A stretch of DNA of 64,000 nucleotides from Eubacterium maltosivorans (lineage in GTDB: Bacteria > Bacillota > Clostridia > Eubacteriales > Eubacteriaceae). The notes under the pieces were generated by a model. The model saw only the letters and a program-made list of their open reading frames with translations. It was not told the DNA's origin and did no database searches. The stretch's first letter is position 1, and each line of letters opens with the position of its first letter. Position numbers and translations under genes: made by a program. The stretch lies in NCBI RefSeq assembly GCF_002441855.2, contig NZ_CP029487.1, forward strand, positions 992,001-1,056,000, written 5' to 3'. Shown piece after piece: positions 25,340-34,325 of this stretch.

Positions 25340-25348
25340 ATTATAACA
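25340..25348 (-). promoter_or_regulatory. Extended -10 promoter of the polysaccharide operon
   Basis: TGTTATAAT on the minus strand, an extended -10 with a weak -35. It is about 117 bp upstream of the first ORF, with an AT-rich stretch further upstream. Confidence 0.5.
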
Positions 25349-25455
25349 TTTGCTCCTAAGAATTGCACGTAAAATTTTGAAATAATTAAAAAAATTTATT
25401 TAAATTCGATTTATAATGGTTGTTTTCTAATAATTTGGGTATAGTGTCTGCCTTT

Positions 25456-25482
25456 GACGACCGTACGAAACGGACGGTCGTC
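25456..25482. repeat. REP-like palindrome, copy 3
   Basis: GACGACCGT-ACGAAACGG-ACGGTCGTC, perfect 9-bp arms, 12 bp after the stop of the GTPase gene at 25494. Confidence 0.8.
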
Positions 25483-25493
25483 TTTTCAATTCT

Positions 25494-26618
25494 TTATTCG
25501 GGGCTCTGCACAATTTTATAATACGCGCACAGCTCTGCTTTCATTTTACGGGTATATTCCTTTAGCATCTGGTACAGCTGTTCCCTGTATTTGGCCAGGC
25601 CCTTTCTGTAGAACTGGGCAAAGGCGTCGTGTTTTGCGGTTCTCTTTTCCTTTTTAAAGAGGCCTTGAAAAAACTGGCCGATATTGTCGCCTGCGGCCTG
25701 GAGGGCATCGGTAAGGTGGAGCTTCATTCTCAGGGCTTCCAGAGGTTTTCTGGGCTTTTTGGCAAACCCGACGGGGTTTTGCTCGAGGTGGTCGCAGAAC
25801 TTCCAGTAATAGCGGTAGGCTTCGGAGATAAGGGTATCGTAGGACTGCTCGATATCGCTCTGCGCTTCCTCCGCGTAGGCGGTAAAGAGGCGGTTTCGTT
25901 CCTTCTCTTTGTGGGAGCTGATACCGCCGGGCTTTCTGAGGTCGGCGTCGATGCGGTAGCAGCAGCGGGTATACCAGGTCTCGATGATCTCTCTGCCCTC
26001 CTCCTCAAAAATATGGGGGATCTTCTGGCTGATGGCGCTCAGCAGGCCGGCCTTAATCCGGCTGATAATGGCTTCCCGGCCATAGGCCTGGGTCTTTTTC
26101 CCGGTGAGCAGGGTTTTGGACTGGCTGTTGACCGGGAGGATATCCTCCTCGGGCACATGGCCGCTCTGGGCAATGGTCTGGAGCATGGTCATGAGGTTAT
26201 CCTGCCCTCCTGCCACATCGGCGTGGGTCAGAGCCACGATCACCTGGTTGCCCCCCTGGCGGAGGCTCTCGATGATCTCAAGGTCGAAGTCCTCTACCCG
26301 GGCGGCTTTGGCCGAAATACAGTAAATGATGGTATGAAACCACTCGGTGATCTCGGGCACGTCATGGGCTTTAAGGGTATCGTCTATGAGCTGCTTCCAG
26401 TCTCTGGCCTTATCGGCCTCCAGGCCCCAGGAATCGTACAGGTGCAGGGTAAAATCCGGGGACAGGGTCACTGCCTCCTCGTAAATGCCCATGCCGGTAA
26501 CAGGCCGCCCTGCCCCGGTAGCGTAGACGTTTCTGCCAAAGATATAATTGAAGAGGGCGGTCTTCCCGGACCCGGTTTTGCCCAGGATAAGCACATTGGC
26601 GTCAAGTGTCTTTTCCAT
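25494..26618 (-). CDS. P-loop GTPase, second of an overlapping pair
   Basis: 374 residues. Walker A GKTGSGKT at 13-20, then GRNVYATGAGRPVTGMG as switch region, LYDSWG as the DxxG box near residue 63 and THAD as the specificity box near 131. The C-terminal 170 residues are helical and charged, with no membrane segment. The set-up resembles YfjP/YeeP-type GTPases. Its start overlaps the end of the other GTPase by 17 bases, with AAGGAG upstream, so the two are made together and may form a heterodimer. The role is unknown; membrane remodelling or phage-related functions are possible. Confidence 0.7.
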   Translation of the reverse strand: MEKTLDANVLILGKTGSGKTALFNYIFGRNVYATGAGRPVTGMGIYEEAVTLSPDFTLHLYDSWGLEADKARDWKQLIDDTLKAHDVPEITEWFHTIIYCISAKAARVEDFDLEIIESLRQGGNQVIVALTHADVAGGQDNLMTMLQTIAQSGHVPEEDILPVNSQSKTLLTGKKTQAYGREAIISRIKAGLLSAISQKIPHIFEEEGREIIETWYTRCCYRIDADLRKPGGISSHKEKERNRLFTAYAEEAQSDIEQSYDTLISEAYRYYWKFCDHLEQNPVGFAKKPRKPLEALRMKLHLTDALQAAGDNIGQFFQGLFKKEKRTAKHDAFAQFYRKGLAKYREQLYQMLKEYTRKMKAELCAYYKIVQSPE

Positions 26619-27744
26619 TTTTATGCTCCTTCAGCCAGCTTTCCACAAAGCCGGAAAGGATGGCACTGTCAAAGAATTCCGGATAGGACTGGGGCTTGCT
26701 GCCCTCAAACACGGCTTTTGAGTAGTTGGCACAGCTCTGGGACAGGGCCGCGCCGATGGCGGCGGTAAAGGTGGAGGCCACAACGGTGTTCACGGCAATG
26801 CCGGCCGCGGTGCCCACGCCGGGAATCATCTTGAGCACTCCGGCGGTCAGACTCTGGGCCAGCATGCGCCCTGCCTGGGTCACCACCAGGCTGCCCACAA
26901 AGGAGATGAGCTCCTCGGAGACTTTATCCAGCCCATAGGTTCTTAAAATATGCATGGCCATGGAGACCTGTATGGGTTCCAAAAGCACCGCGTCTGAAAA
27001 CGGAATGGGCGTCGCGGCCACACCTGCCGCCGCGGTGGTATAAATAGGGATGATCTTTTTTGTGACCAGTTCCTGCTTTTTCTGAACATGGCCTGCCAGC
27101 GATCCGATAAAGCCTTCCTTTAAAGAGTCGTCCAGCTCGCGGATAGCCCAGTCGATCAGGGCCTCCCACTCAATATAAGGCTCCATTACCTCCTGGATAT
27201 ATTGATCCTCATGGGCGCTGGTGGCAAAGCAATGGACATTACAGTTTTCTGTGACGGCTCTGAACATCTCACGGTATTCCTCATAGTCCACGCAGTCCAG
27301 CTGGGTCAGTACCACAACAGTTGGAATATTTTTTTCTAAAAGGGTCTGCACCACAGAGATATCCATATCGGTCACCCGCTTGTTGGCAGCGGAGATACAG
27401 TACCAGGCCTCGTGGATCTGACCGGCCAGCCCTCCCTCCCGGCGTTCCTCAATCCATTTTTCCACATTGTCCCGATAGGCGGAGATTTTTTCCTCGCCGA
27501 TCTCATAACCTTCGGTGTCGAAAAGATTGACGCTGGTTTCCTCACTGCTGTACTCGGTAATGCCTCTGGTCAACGGCCTTCCTGTGCCGGTGGCGGCCAC
27601 ATTTTTGCCAAAAATCCAGTTGACCACGGTGCTTTTGCCTGCTCCGGTGGCCCCGCAGATCAGGATATTAGGCTTTCGGATTCCGGCCGCTACCTTTTCC
27701 AGTTCTCTCTGAAAATCAAAATTTTTTACTTTAATATCGCTCAT
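26602..27744 (-). CDS. P-loop GTPase with C-terminal hydrophobic region, first of an overlapping pair
   Basis: 380 residues. Walker A GATGAGKS at 31-38, then FGKNVAATGTGRPLTRGI (a block shared with the neighbour), FDTEG as DxxG and TQLD as the specificity box near 146. From about residue 228 on it has Gly/Ala-rich hydrophobic stretches (IIPIYTTAAAGVAATPIPF and MIPGVGTAAGIAVNTVVAS) of the DUF697 type, which probably insert into or lie along the membrane. AGAGGCG precedes the ATG. Paired with the soluble GTPase downstream, it could act as the membrane-bound half. Confidence 0.72.
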   Translation of the reverse strand: MSDIKVKNFDFQRELEKVAAGIRKPNILICGATGAGKSTVVNWIFGKNVAATGTGRPLTRGITEYSSEETSVNLFDTEGYEIGEEKISAYRDNVEKWIEERREGGLAGQIHEAWYCISAANKRVTDMDISVVQTLLEKNIPTVVVLTQLDCVDYEEYREMFRAVTENCNVHCFATSAHEDQYIQEVMEPYIEWEALIDWAIRELDDSLKEGFIGSLAGHVQKKQELVTKKIIPIYTTAAAGVAATPIPFSDAVLLEPIQVSMAMHILRTYGLDKVSEELISFVGSLVVTQAGRMLAQSLTAGVLKMIPGVGTAAGIAVNTVVASTFTAAIGAALSQSCANYSKAVFEGSKPQSYPEFFDSAILSGFVESWLKEHKNGKDT

Positions 27745-27815
27745 GGTTGCGCCTCTTTTCTCATGGTTGATCCTATAGGTTCATTATACCCTTTTATCCT
27801 TTGTTCTTCCACCAC

Positions 27816-27847
27816 AAAAAAACGATGGATCAACGATCCACCGTTTT
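27816..27847 (-). terminator. Terminator after serine acetyltransferase
   Basis: AAACGATGGATC-AAC-GATCCACCGTTT, followed on the minus strand by a T-run; it separates epsC from the GTPase pair. Confidence 0.75.
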
Positions 27848-27877
27848 GGGTATAGTCAATTATTGATTGCAGGGGAC

Positions 27878-28000
27878 GACCGCCAGAGCAGATCAAATAG
27901 CGCGGAACCACGAGGCGTGGTTCCCTACAAAATAATGGCGAAAGCTCTATCCCATCAAATCTGCCAAAGGCTGATTTACACCATAATTTTCCATTGAATT
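27878..28000. repeat. Degenerate repeat with GGAACCACG hairpin
   Basis: The hairpin GGAACCACG-AGG-CGTGGTTCC at 27904-27924 followed by CTACA, with GCAGATCAAAT before it, matches the inside of the element at 39430-39822. The flanks resemble eroded MITE-like sequence (ATTTTCCATTGAATTT at the end). Confidence 0.5.
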
Positions 28001-28004
28001 TCTC

Positions 28005-28946
28005 TTAATTTGCCCAGTCAAAATTTTCCTCGACCTCCTGGGGCTCACCGCCCTCCACCTGGAGCTCTGGGTTTTTCACGCTGACCTTTGAGCCTGCCGG
28101 GACAGACTGGGTGATAAAGCAGTTCCCGCCGATGATGGAATCATGCCCGATAACGGTCTCGCCGCCCAGAATAGACACGTTGGAGTAAATAGTCACATTG
28201 TCCTCAATGGTGGGGTGGCGCTTATGCCCGCGCAGGTTCTGGCCGCCTCGGGTAGAGAGGGCCCCCAGGGTAACGCCCTGATACAGCTTGACATAGTCGC
28301 CGATAATGGTGGTCTCACCGATGACAATGCCGGTGCCGTGGTCCATAAAAAAGTATTTTCCAATGGTGGCGCCTGGGTTGATGTCGATGCCGGTGCGGCT
28401 GTGGGCGTATTCGGTCATCATTCTCGGTATGATCGGCACGCCCAGCTGATAGAGCTCATGGGCGACACGGTAGACCATCATGGCAAACACGCCGGGATAG
28501 GAGAAGATGATCTGATCCTTATCCGCCGCGGCGGGGTCGCCGTCATAGGCTGCCTGTACGTCCTGGGCCATGTGGGTTCTGATCTTTGGCAGGGTCTTCA
28601 TAAAGGCGCAGCTGATCTGCGCGGCCTCGTCGGCCACGGCCTGCACCTGGTATTTTTCGGAATTTTCATACTTGCGCATGAGGCAGAGGCGGATCTGCTT
28701 GTGCAGCCTTTCCTCAATCCGCATTAAAATATCCCCGATATAGTATTGGATGGTACAGTTAAAGAGCTCCCGGCTGCCGTAATGCCTTGGGTAAAACAGC
28801 TCTCTTATATCACACAAAATGCCAATGATTTCGTTTCTGTTTGGCAGCGCTGTGGAGGTATAAGTGGTGTAGGCGTCATCCTCATGATAGCTCTCCACCA
28901 TTTCCTGGGTCAGCGGCGTAATACATTGATTAAATTCTCTGCTCAC
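28005..28946 (-). CDS. epsC: Serine O-acetyltransferase, EpsC type
   Basis: 313 residues, the long EpsC form. The N-terminal half is helical. The C-terminal half is a left-handed beta-helix with GIDINPGATIGKYFFMDHGT, GIVIGETTIIGDYVKLYQGV and RHPTIEDNVTIYSNVSILGG, containing the catalytic His-Asp-type residues of serine acetyltransferases. It makes O-acetylserine from serine and acetyl-CoA for cysteine synthesis. The start is GTG behind AGGAAG. It is a single gene with its own terminator. Confidence 0.9.
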   Translation of the reverse strand: MSREFNQCITPLTQEMVESYHEDDAYTTYTSTALPNRNEIIGILCDIRELFYPRHYGSRELFNCTIQYYIGDILMRIEERLHKQIRLCLMRKYENSEKYQVQAVADEAAQISCAFMKTLPKIRTHMAQDVQAAYDGDPAAADKDQIIFSYPGVFAMMVYRVAHELYQLGVPIIPRMMTEYAHSRTGIDINPGATIGKYFFMDHGTGIVIGETTIIGDYVKLYQGVTLGALSTRGGQNLRGHKRHPTIEDNVTIYSNVSILGGETVIGHDSIIGGNCFITQSVPAGSKVSVKNPELQVEGGEPQEVEENFDWAN

Positions 28947-29073
28947 TGGTTCTTCCTGCTTTCCTGATTTCCTGATTTCATACTTGTTCTATCAATTAAA
29001 TATGTGATTAATATTGTACCGCTTTTGCATGAAAACGTCAATGGCTGGCCAGCTAAAATCCCCTTCTATTTCC

Positions 29074-29841
29074 CTATACTTCAAAGGGAATTACCGAGTC
29101 CAGCAGTTTTTTGGCATAGGGGTTCTGTACCTGAGCCAGCTCACCGCTCATGCGTTCCTCCACAATGCGCCCTTTATATAGGAAGACTATTTTATTACAG
29201 AGGTGGGCGACGGCCTGCAGGTCGTGGGCCACAAACAGATAAGTCATGTTCATCTCGACCCGCAGCGTGTGCAGCAGGGTCATGATCTGGGCCTGAACCG
29301 ACACGTCCAGTGAGCTGATGGCCTCGTCCAGAACGATGAACCGGGGGCTCGTGGCAATGGCCCGGGCGATGCACACCCGCTGAAGCTGACCGCCGGACAG
29401 CTCGTGGGGATAGCGTTCCTTAAAGGCCTCGGGCAGGCCGACCTTTTCGAGCAGCGTGTCGATCTGCTGGTCCTCCGGCCTTTTTCCAAGGGCCAGCAGC
29501 GGCTCCGCAATGGCCTCCCTCACAGTGAACTGCCCATTGACCGAGGAGGTATAGTCCTGGAAGACAACGCTCATTTTGCCCCGGTTCTGGGCGAGCCATG
29601 TCTTAACGGGCTTACCCTCGATAAAAATACCGCCGCTGCCCTTATCGGCTTTTTCAAGGCCAAGGATCAGGCGGGAGAGGGTGCTCTTGCCGCTGCCGCT
29701 CTCCCCGATCAGGCCCACGCACAGGCCCTCCTCGATGTTAAAGCTCACGCCCTCCAGCACCTTGAGTCGGCCCCCGCTAAAGCCCTCGCCCACCTTCAGG
29801 TAGCTCTTGTGCACATCCTTAATTTCTACCAGGTTCTTCAT
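29074..29841 (-). CDS. nikE: ABC transporter ATP-binding protein (NikE/OppF-like)
   Basis: 255 residues. Walker A GESGSGKS near 43-50, signature LSGGQLQRVCIARAIA, Walker B FIVLDEAISSLD and switch histidine in FVAHDL. It energises uptake with its partner ATPase, whose gene overlaps it by 23 bases. The metal specificity is inferred from the substrate-binding protein of the operon. AAGGAGG precedes the ATG. Confidence 0.75.
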   Translation of the reverse strand: MKNLVEIKDVHKSYLKVGEGFSGGRLKVLEGVSFNIEEGLCVGLIGESGSGKSTLSRLILGLEKADKGSGGIFIEGKPVKTWLAQNRGKMSVVFQDYTSSVNGQFTVREAIAEPLLALGKRPEDQQIDTLLEKVGLPEAFKERYPHELSGGQLQRVCIARAIATSPRFIVLDEAISSLDVSVQAQIMTLLHTLRVEMNMTYLFVAHDLQAVAHLCNKIVFLYKGRIVEERMSGELAQVQNPYAKKLLDSVIPFEV

Positions 29842-30667
29842 GGCGCGCCTCCTTTTTCATGGCTTTTTTAAAGGAATCGGTGATCATGAGCCGGGTATCG
29901 ATCAGATACCGGGTATAGTCGTTCTGAGGGTTTCTAAACACTTCCTCTGCCCTTCCAGCCTCCACACCGCAGCCCTTTTCCATGACAAACAGATCGTCAC
30001 ACAGGCGCTTGACCACGCCTAAATCGTGGGAGATAAAGATGAGCGCCGTACCTGTCTCCTGCCGCAGCAGTTCAAAGGCCTCCACCACCTGCTGCTGGTT
30101 TACGGCGTCCAGAGCTGTGGTTGGCTCATCCGCAATGATGACAGCCGGCTTCATGGCCAGGGCGATGGCGATCATGCAGCGCTGAAGCATGCCGCCGGAT
30201 AATTGGTGCGGGTACTTCCTGACTACCTGCTCCGGGTCCCGTATATTCAGGGCTGCCAGCACCTCAGGCGCCAGGGCTTTCGCGTCCTTTTTGTCCATTT
30301 TCAGATTCTGCGCAAAGGTCTCGGCCATCTGGGTGCCCACACGTGCCAGGGGATCAAAAGCTGTCATGGCGTCCTGGAGGATCATACAGATTTCCCGTCC
30401 CCGGATATGTCTCAGCCGGCTCTCCTCCAGTCCGATCAGCTCTGTCTCACAGTCCTTTTGTGTAAACAGCGCAGAGCCAGTGGTCTTAAGCCAGGGATTT
30501 AACAAACCGAGCACTGCCCTCGCCGTCATGGATTTGCCGCTGCCGCTCTCGCCCACAATGCCCAGGCAGCTGTTCGCCCTCAGCTCAAAGCTCAGCTTGT
30601 TCACAATGACCTCGCCACCGCGCACATCGGTGACACTCAGGTCCTTTACACGCAGCAGACCGCTCAT
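29819..30667 (-). CDS. nikD: ABC transporter ATP-binding protein (NikD/OppD-like)
   Basis: 282 residues. Walker A GESGSGKSMTAR near 38-45, signature LSGGMLQRCMIAIALA, Walker B VIIADEPTTALD and FISHDLGV. The C-terminal extension after residue 240 (VEAGRAEEVFRNPQNDYTRYL) is typical of OppD/NikD proteins. It overlaps the permease upstream by 4 bases and the second ATPase downstream. Confidence 0.75.
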   Translation of the reverse strand: MSGLLRVKDLSVTDVRGGEVIVNKLSFELRANSCLGIVGESGSGKSMTARAVLGLLNPWLKTTGSALFTQKDCETELIGLEESRLRHIRGREICMILQDAMTAFDPLARVGTQMAETFAQNLKMDKKDAKALAPEVLAALNIRDPEQVVRKYPHQLSGGMLQRCMIAIALAMKPAVIIADEPTTALDAVNQQQVVEAFELLRQETGTALIFISHDLGVVKRLCDDLFVMEKGCGVEAGRAEEVFRNPQNDYTRYLIDTRLMITDSFKKAMKKEARHEEPGRN

Positions 30668-31548
30668 GACACCACCGCCTTTTTGCGCGCGAAGATGGAT
30701 CTGCGCCTGCGCTTAAAGCCTTTGTCCAGCTTTGGATTCATGGCCTCCTCAATACCGTCGCCTAAAAAGTTAAAGGCCGCCACCACCAGAAAAATAGCGA
30801 TCCCCGGCGCCAGCATCTGGCCGGGGTTGGTGGTCATGACGTTCTTGGCCTCGTTCAGCATCATGCCCCATTCCGCGGTGGGCGGCTGGACCCCAAGGCC
30901 CAGAAAGGACAGGGCGGATATGTTTAAGATAATGGCCCCGGTATCCAGCGTTGCCAGTACAGCGATCTCACCAAAAGCGCCCTTAATCAGATGCTTTCTG
31001 ATAATATAGCCGGTGCTGCACCCCGCTACACGGGCAAACCGGATGTCATTTTTATCCATAAAACGGATCACAATGCCCCGGACCATGCGCACATACCAGG
31101 CCCACTTGGCGATGATGGTGGCGATGACAATGTTAAAGATGCCTGTACCCAGCATCCCCACAATGGCTAAAATCATGACCTCGCTGGGGAAGGACAGCAT
31201 CATGTCGCACACGCGCATGATCACCTCGTCCACCACGCCTCTGAAATAGCCTGCAATCACACCCAGCGCCACCCCGATACCAATGGTGCAGAGCATGGTG
31301 ACAATGGATAAGAGCACGGTAATCCGGCCGCCGTACAGAATACGCGAAAGGGTATCCCTTCCCAGCTGGTCGGTTCCAAACCAGTGTGCCAGAGACGGCC
31401 CCTGGAATTTCATGACGATATTCTGAGCGGTCGGATCATAGGGCGCAATGACTGGCGCCAGGACCGCGGCCAGAATGACCAGCAGCAAAAATACCGCGCT
31501 GGCCACAGCCAGCCGGTCAGCCTTAAAGCGTTTGAAAAATCCGGTCAT
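30664..31548 (-). CDS. nikC: ABC transporter permease (NikC-like)
   Basis: 294 residues from the ATG at 31548, which has AGGAGGTG 5 nt upstream; a longer frame to 31644 would run into the other permease gene. Starts MTGFFKRFKADRLAVASAVF and has about 6 membrane segments. The family loop GTDQLGRDTLSRILYGGRI and the EAA-type loop around ARVAGCSTGYIIRKHLIKGA contact the ATPases. The C-terminus is basic. It pairs with the NikB-like permease. Confidence 0.78.
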   Translation of the reverse strand: MTGFFKRFKADRLAVASAVFLLLVILAAVLAPVIAPYDPTAQNIVMKFQGPSLAHWFGTDQLGRDTLSRILYGGRITVLLSIVTMLCTIGIGVALGVIAGYFRGVVDEVIMRVCDMMLSFPSEVMILAIVGMLGTGIFNIVIATIIAKWAWYVRMVRGIVIRFMDKNDIRFARVAGCSTGYIIRKHLIKGAFGEIAVLATLDTGAIILNISALSFLGLGVQPPTAEWGMMLNEAKNVMTTNPGQMLAPGIAIFLVVAAFNFLGDGIEEAMNPKLDKGFKRRRRSIFARKKAVVS

Positions 31549-31549
31549 G

Positions 31550-32479
31550 TTACACCTCCTGCCGCATCCGCGGGTCCATGAGCGTGGTGATGATATCCAC
31601 AGCAAAATTACAGACAACAAAAAGCACTGCCATGATGAGCACATAGGCCTGGATCACCGGGAAGTCCCGGTTAAAAATGGCGGTCACGCAGAGCCTGCCC
31701 ATGCCCGGCCAGGCAAAGATATTCTCAATGACTACTGTGCCCGCGATCAGCTTGGGAATGGACATGCCCAGGGCGTTGAGCGCGGTGTGCAGGGAGTTCC
31801 CCAGCACATGACGGGTGACGGTGCGCTGGCTGAGGCCCCGGGCCCGCAGATAGAGCACATAGTTCTCTCCCTGGTTTTTAATCATGTTATTGCGCAGCAG
31901 CCTGGCGTAGGTGGCGATATACCCCAGCGACAATGTCACCGCCGGCAGGATCACTGAGCCCGGCACGGTCATACCGCTGGTGGGCAGCAGTCTCAGCTTG
32001 ACAGCAAAGAGCCACATGAGCAGAATACCCGCCCAAAAGGCCGGCATAGCTGTGCCGATAAAGATAACTCCCCGGATAATCCGGTCACCGATGCTGTCTC
32101 TGTAAAGCGCGCACAGCACCCCGGCCCCTACCGAGACCACCAGTATGATGACCAGGGAGACGAAGGCCAGGTACAGTGTCGGCGGCAGTGCCTTTGCGAT
32201 CTCAGCGCCAACAGGCTTGTTGTTCGCGTAGCTGTTGCCAAAATCACCCCGAAGGGCATCCCCCACCCAATGGAAATAGCGGGTCAAAAAAGGCTCGTCC
32301 AGGCCAAGTTTTTCCCGCATATCCGCAATATTCTGTTCCGTCGGCACCACCTCGTTGACCCGCAGCGCCACCTCGGCAGGATCGCTTGGGCTTAAATTAA
32401 TGAGGATAAAAGCAAAGAAGGAGATCCCGATAAGAATCGGGATCATCCAGAGCAGTCGCTTTATAATATAGTTTTTCAT
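31550..32479 (-). CDS. nikB: ABC transporter permease (NikB-like)
   Basis: 309 residues. MKNYIIKRLLWMIPILIGISF is the classical start of the DppB/NikB family. LDEPFLTRYFHWVGDALRGDFGNSY and the EAA loop ARGLSQRTVTRHVLGNSLHT follow. About 6 membrane segments. It stops 1 base before the start of the second permease. A repeat-derived hairpin of about 100 bases (32531-32629) separates it from the binding-protein gene upstream. Confidence 0.8.
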   Translation of the reverse strand: MKNYIIKRLLWMIPILIGISFFAFILINLSPSDPAEVALRVNEVVPTEQNIADMREKLGLDEPFLTRYFHWVGDALRGDFGNSYANNKPVGAEIAKALPPTLYLAFVSLVIILVVSVGAGVLCALYRDSIGDRIIRGVIFIGTAMPAFWAGILLMWLFAVKLRLLPTSGMTVPGSVILPAVTLSLGYIATYARLLRNNMIKNQGENYVLYLRARGLSQRTVTRHVLGNSLHTALNALGMSIPKLIAGTVVIENIFAWPGMGRLCVTAIFNRDFPVIQAYVLIMAVLFVVCNFAVDIITTLMDPRMRQEV

Positions 32480-32530
32480 TGAGGTCTCTCTTAAAGGTTA
32501 TAATCTTAATCTATCAGGAAAGATTTTTTG

Positions 32531-32629
32531 AATGGAGAATTGAGAATGCAAAATGGAGAATTTCTGAACAAACCAGCAAAGCCGGTTTGTTCTTTTAATT
32601 CTCCATTCTCAATTCTACATTCTGCATTA
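32531..32629. mobile_element. Heptamer hairpin element, copy E, inside the nik operon
   Basis: AATGGAGAATTGAGAATGC-type arm at 32531-32562 and its complement at 32597-32629, with an inner stem GAACAAACC/GGTTTGTTC. The outer arm overlaps the stop codon of the binding-protein gene. In mRNA it forms a long hairpin between nikA and nikB. Confidence 0.65.
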
Positions 32630-34216
32630 ATTCCAGTACATCTTCTCAAAGGGAATCTCGTACTGAGAATCGTTGAACGTTACCCCCTGCAGGCCTTTAA
32701 TCCCAACTGCCTTGGTCTTGGAGTAGGAGATGGGCACGTAGACGCACTGGTCGTTGATGTAGGTCAGGATTTCTTTGTACATACCCGCCCGGGCGTTGTC
32801 ATCTGCCTCGATCATAATCTTAGTGATGGTATCGTCAAGCCACTGCTTCCTTTCAAGGCCAGTCTGCGCCTGGTAATCGCCGTGTGCCGGGATTCTCCAT
32901 GAGGAGACATAGGACTGGGGATCGTATGGTGTTCCCCAGGACAGGGAGTACTGGAGATCAAAATCACCGGACTTCTGGCGGTCCAGGAATGCCTGCTTTT
33001 CTTCGGCTAAAATATTCATCTTAATCCCAACGGCGGCCAGATCGGCCTGGATGGATTCTGCGATGGTTCCCTCCTGGGCGTTCTGAGAGTTGTAGGAAAA
33101 GGTCACTTCGCATTTTTTGCCGTCCTTCTCACGCACACCGTCTGAGCCCATGGCCCAGCCCGCCTCGTCCAGAAGCTTTCCGGCTTTATCCGGGTCATAG
33201 GAATAAGTTTTTAAGTCAATATCACAGTAGGGTACGGTTTTCGCCATCAGTGTATCGGCCTGGTCCTCGGAGCCATTTAAAATGCCCTCGATGATGTTCT
33301 GCTTGTTAATGGCCATCTCGAAAGCCTCACGCACCTTCAGATCACTGGTGACCGGCGCTTTGCTGTTCAGCAGAATCGCTCTCGAGGCTACCGGTTCACT
33401 GAGGTAGGTCACATAGGCGCCCTCTGATTCCAGCTTTTTAAAGGAATCCAGATCAATCTGGTCGCCGTCAGCGCCGAAAAGCAGATCGACCTCGCCGTTT
33501 TGCAGGGCCAGCAGAATGGTCTGAGGATCGGGCATCACCTTCCAGTTAATCTTGGAAACCCTGGCCTTGTCACCCCAGTAGTGATCGTTGCGGGTAAAGG
33601 TGGCGTACTGGTTGTCTTCATGCTCCGACAACACCCAGGGGCCTGTTCCTGCGTAGCCGCTGACGCCGTCCTTGGTATTCCCATCCACAAAGCATTTGGG
33701 GGAGATGAAACGGAAGGGCCGTGTCAGGCCCAGCTCGACCAGTGTCGGGTAATAGGGATGGGCCAGCACCAGCTTGAAGGTGTTGTCATCCACGACCACG
33801 GTATCTGCGATTTCGTTGACCATATCCAGCCAGGCATGGCGCTCCTTGTTGCTGATAATGGCGTCAAAATTCTGTTTGACCGCCTGGGCGTTAAAGGGCT
33901 CGCCGTCCGTAAAGGTCACGCCTTTTCTTAAATGAAAGGTATACGTAAGCCCGTCATCCGAGATATCCCAGCTTTCTGCCAGGGCAGGCTTTACCTCACC
34001 ATCTTCATTCTTTGTCAGCCCTTCAAACACCATGTTCTGGGCAGACATTTCTCCTGAGTACAGGTGTGGGTTGATGTCCCTTATATCCTTGGTGCAGGCG
34101 TAGTTGATCTCATCCTTCCCGGACACATCTGTGCCGCCTGTGCTGCCACAGCCTGCCAAAAGGCTGGTGCACATGACCGCTGTCACGAACAGCGCTGCAA
34201 TTTTTTTAAGCTTCAT
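32627..34216 (-). CDS. nikA: Nickel/oligopeptide-type ABC substrate-binding lipoprotein (NikA-like)
   Basis: 529 residues. Lipobox LLAGC at 19-23, so it is a lipoprotein on the outer membrane face. It has the SBP family 5 fold: FEGLTKNEDGEVKPALAESW, YTFHLRKGVTFTDGEPFNAQ, GTGPWVLSEHE and INKQNIIEGILNG. The NFDAIISNKERHAWLDMV and VMPDPQTILLALQNGEVDLL segments resemble NikA, which favours nickel over peptides; this is not certain. Nickel would serve enzymes such as CO dehydrogenase in an acetogen. It is the first transporter gene, downstream of a methyltransferase gene. Confidence 0.75.
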   Translation of the reverse strand: MKLKKIAALFVTAVMCTSLLAGCGSTGGTDVSGKDEINYACTKDIRDINPHLYSGEMSAQNMVFEGLTKNEDGEVKPALAESWDISDDGLTYTFHLRKGVTFTDGEPFNAQAVKQNFDAIISNKERHAWLDMVNEIADTVVVDDNTFKLVLAHPYYPTLVELGLTRPFRFISPKCFVDGNTKDGVSGYAGTGPWVLSEHEDNQYATFTRNDHYWGDKARVSKINWKVMPDPQTILLALQNGEVDLLFGADGDQIDLDSFKKLESEGAYVTYLSEPVASRAILLNSKAPVTSDLKVREAFEMAINKQNIIEGILNGSEDQADTLMAKTVPYCDIDLKTYSYDPDKAGKLLDEAGWAMGSDGVREKDGKKCEVTFSYNSQNAQEGTIAESIQADLAAVGIKMNILAEEKQAFLDRQKSGDFDLQYSLSWGTPYDPQSYVSSWRIPAHGDYQAQTGLERKQWLDDTITKIMIEADDNARAGMYKEILTYINDQCVYVPISYSKTKAVGIKGLQGVTFNDSQYEIPFEKMYWN

Positions 34217-34325
34217 TTTCTTCTCCTTATGGGTTTTAGTGTTTTAAACAAACACGCCTCTGCCACTTCACAGACGCTGTAAAATGGTAAAGGCGTATCC
34301 ATAACGTTTGATATGATGCGCGGCC

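Noticed and set aside
31549-31644. N-terminal extension of the NikC-like permease frame
   Set aside because: It lies inside the NikB-like gene and reads as its shadow; the ATG at 31548 has a strong RBS.
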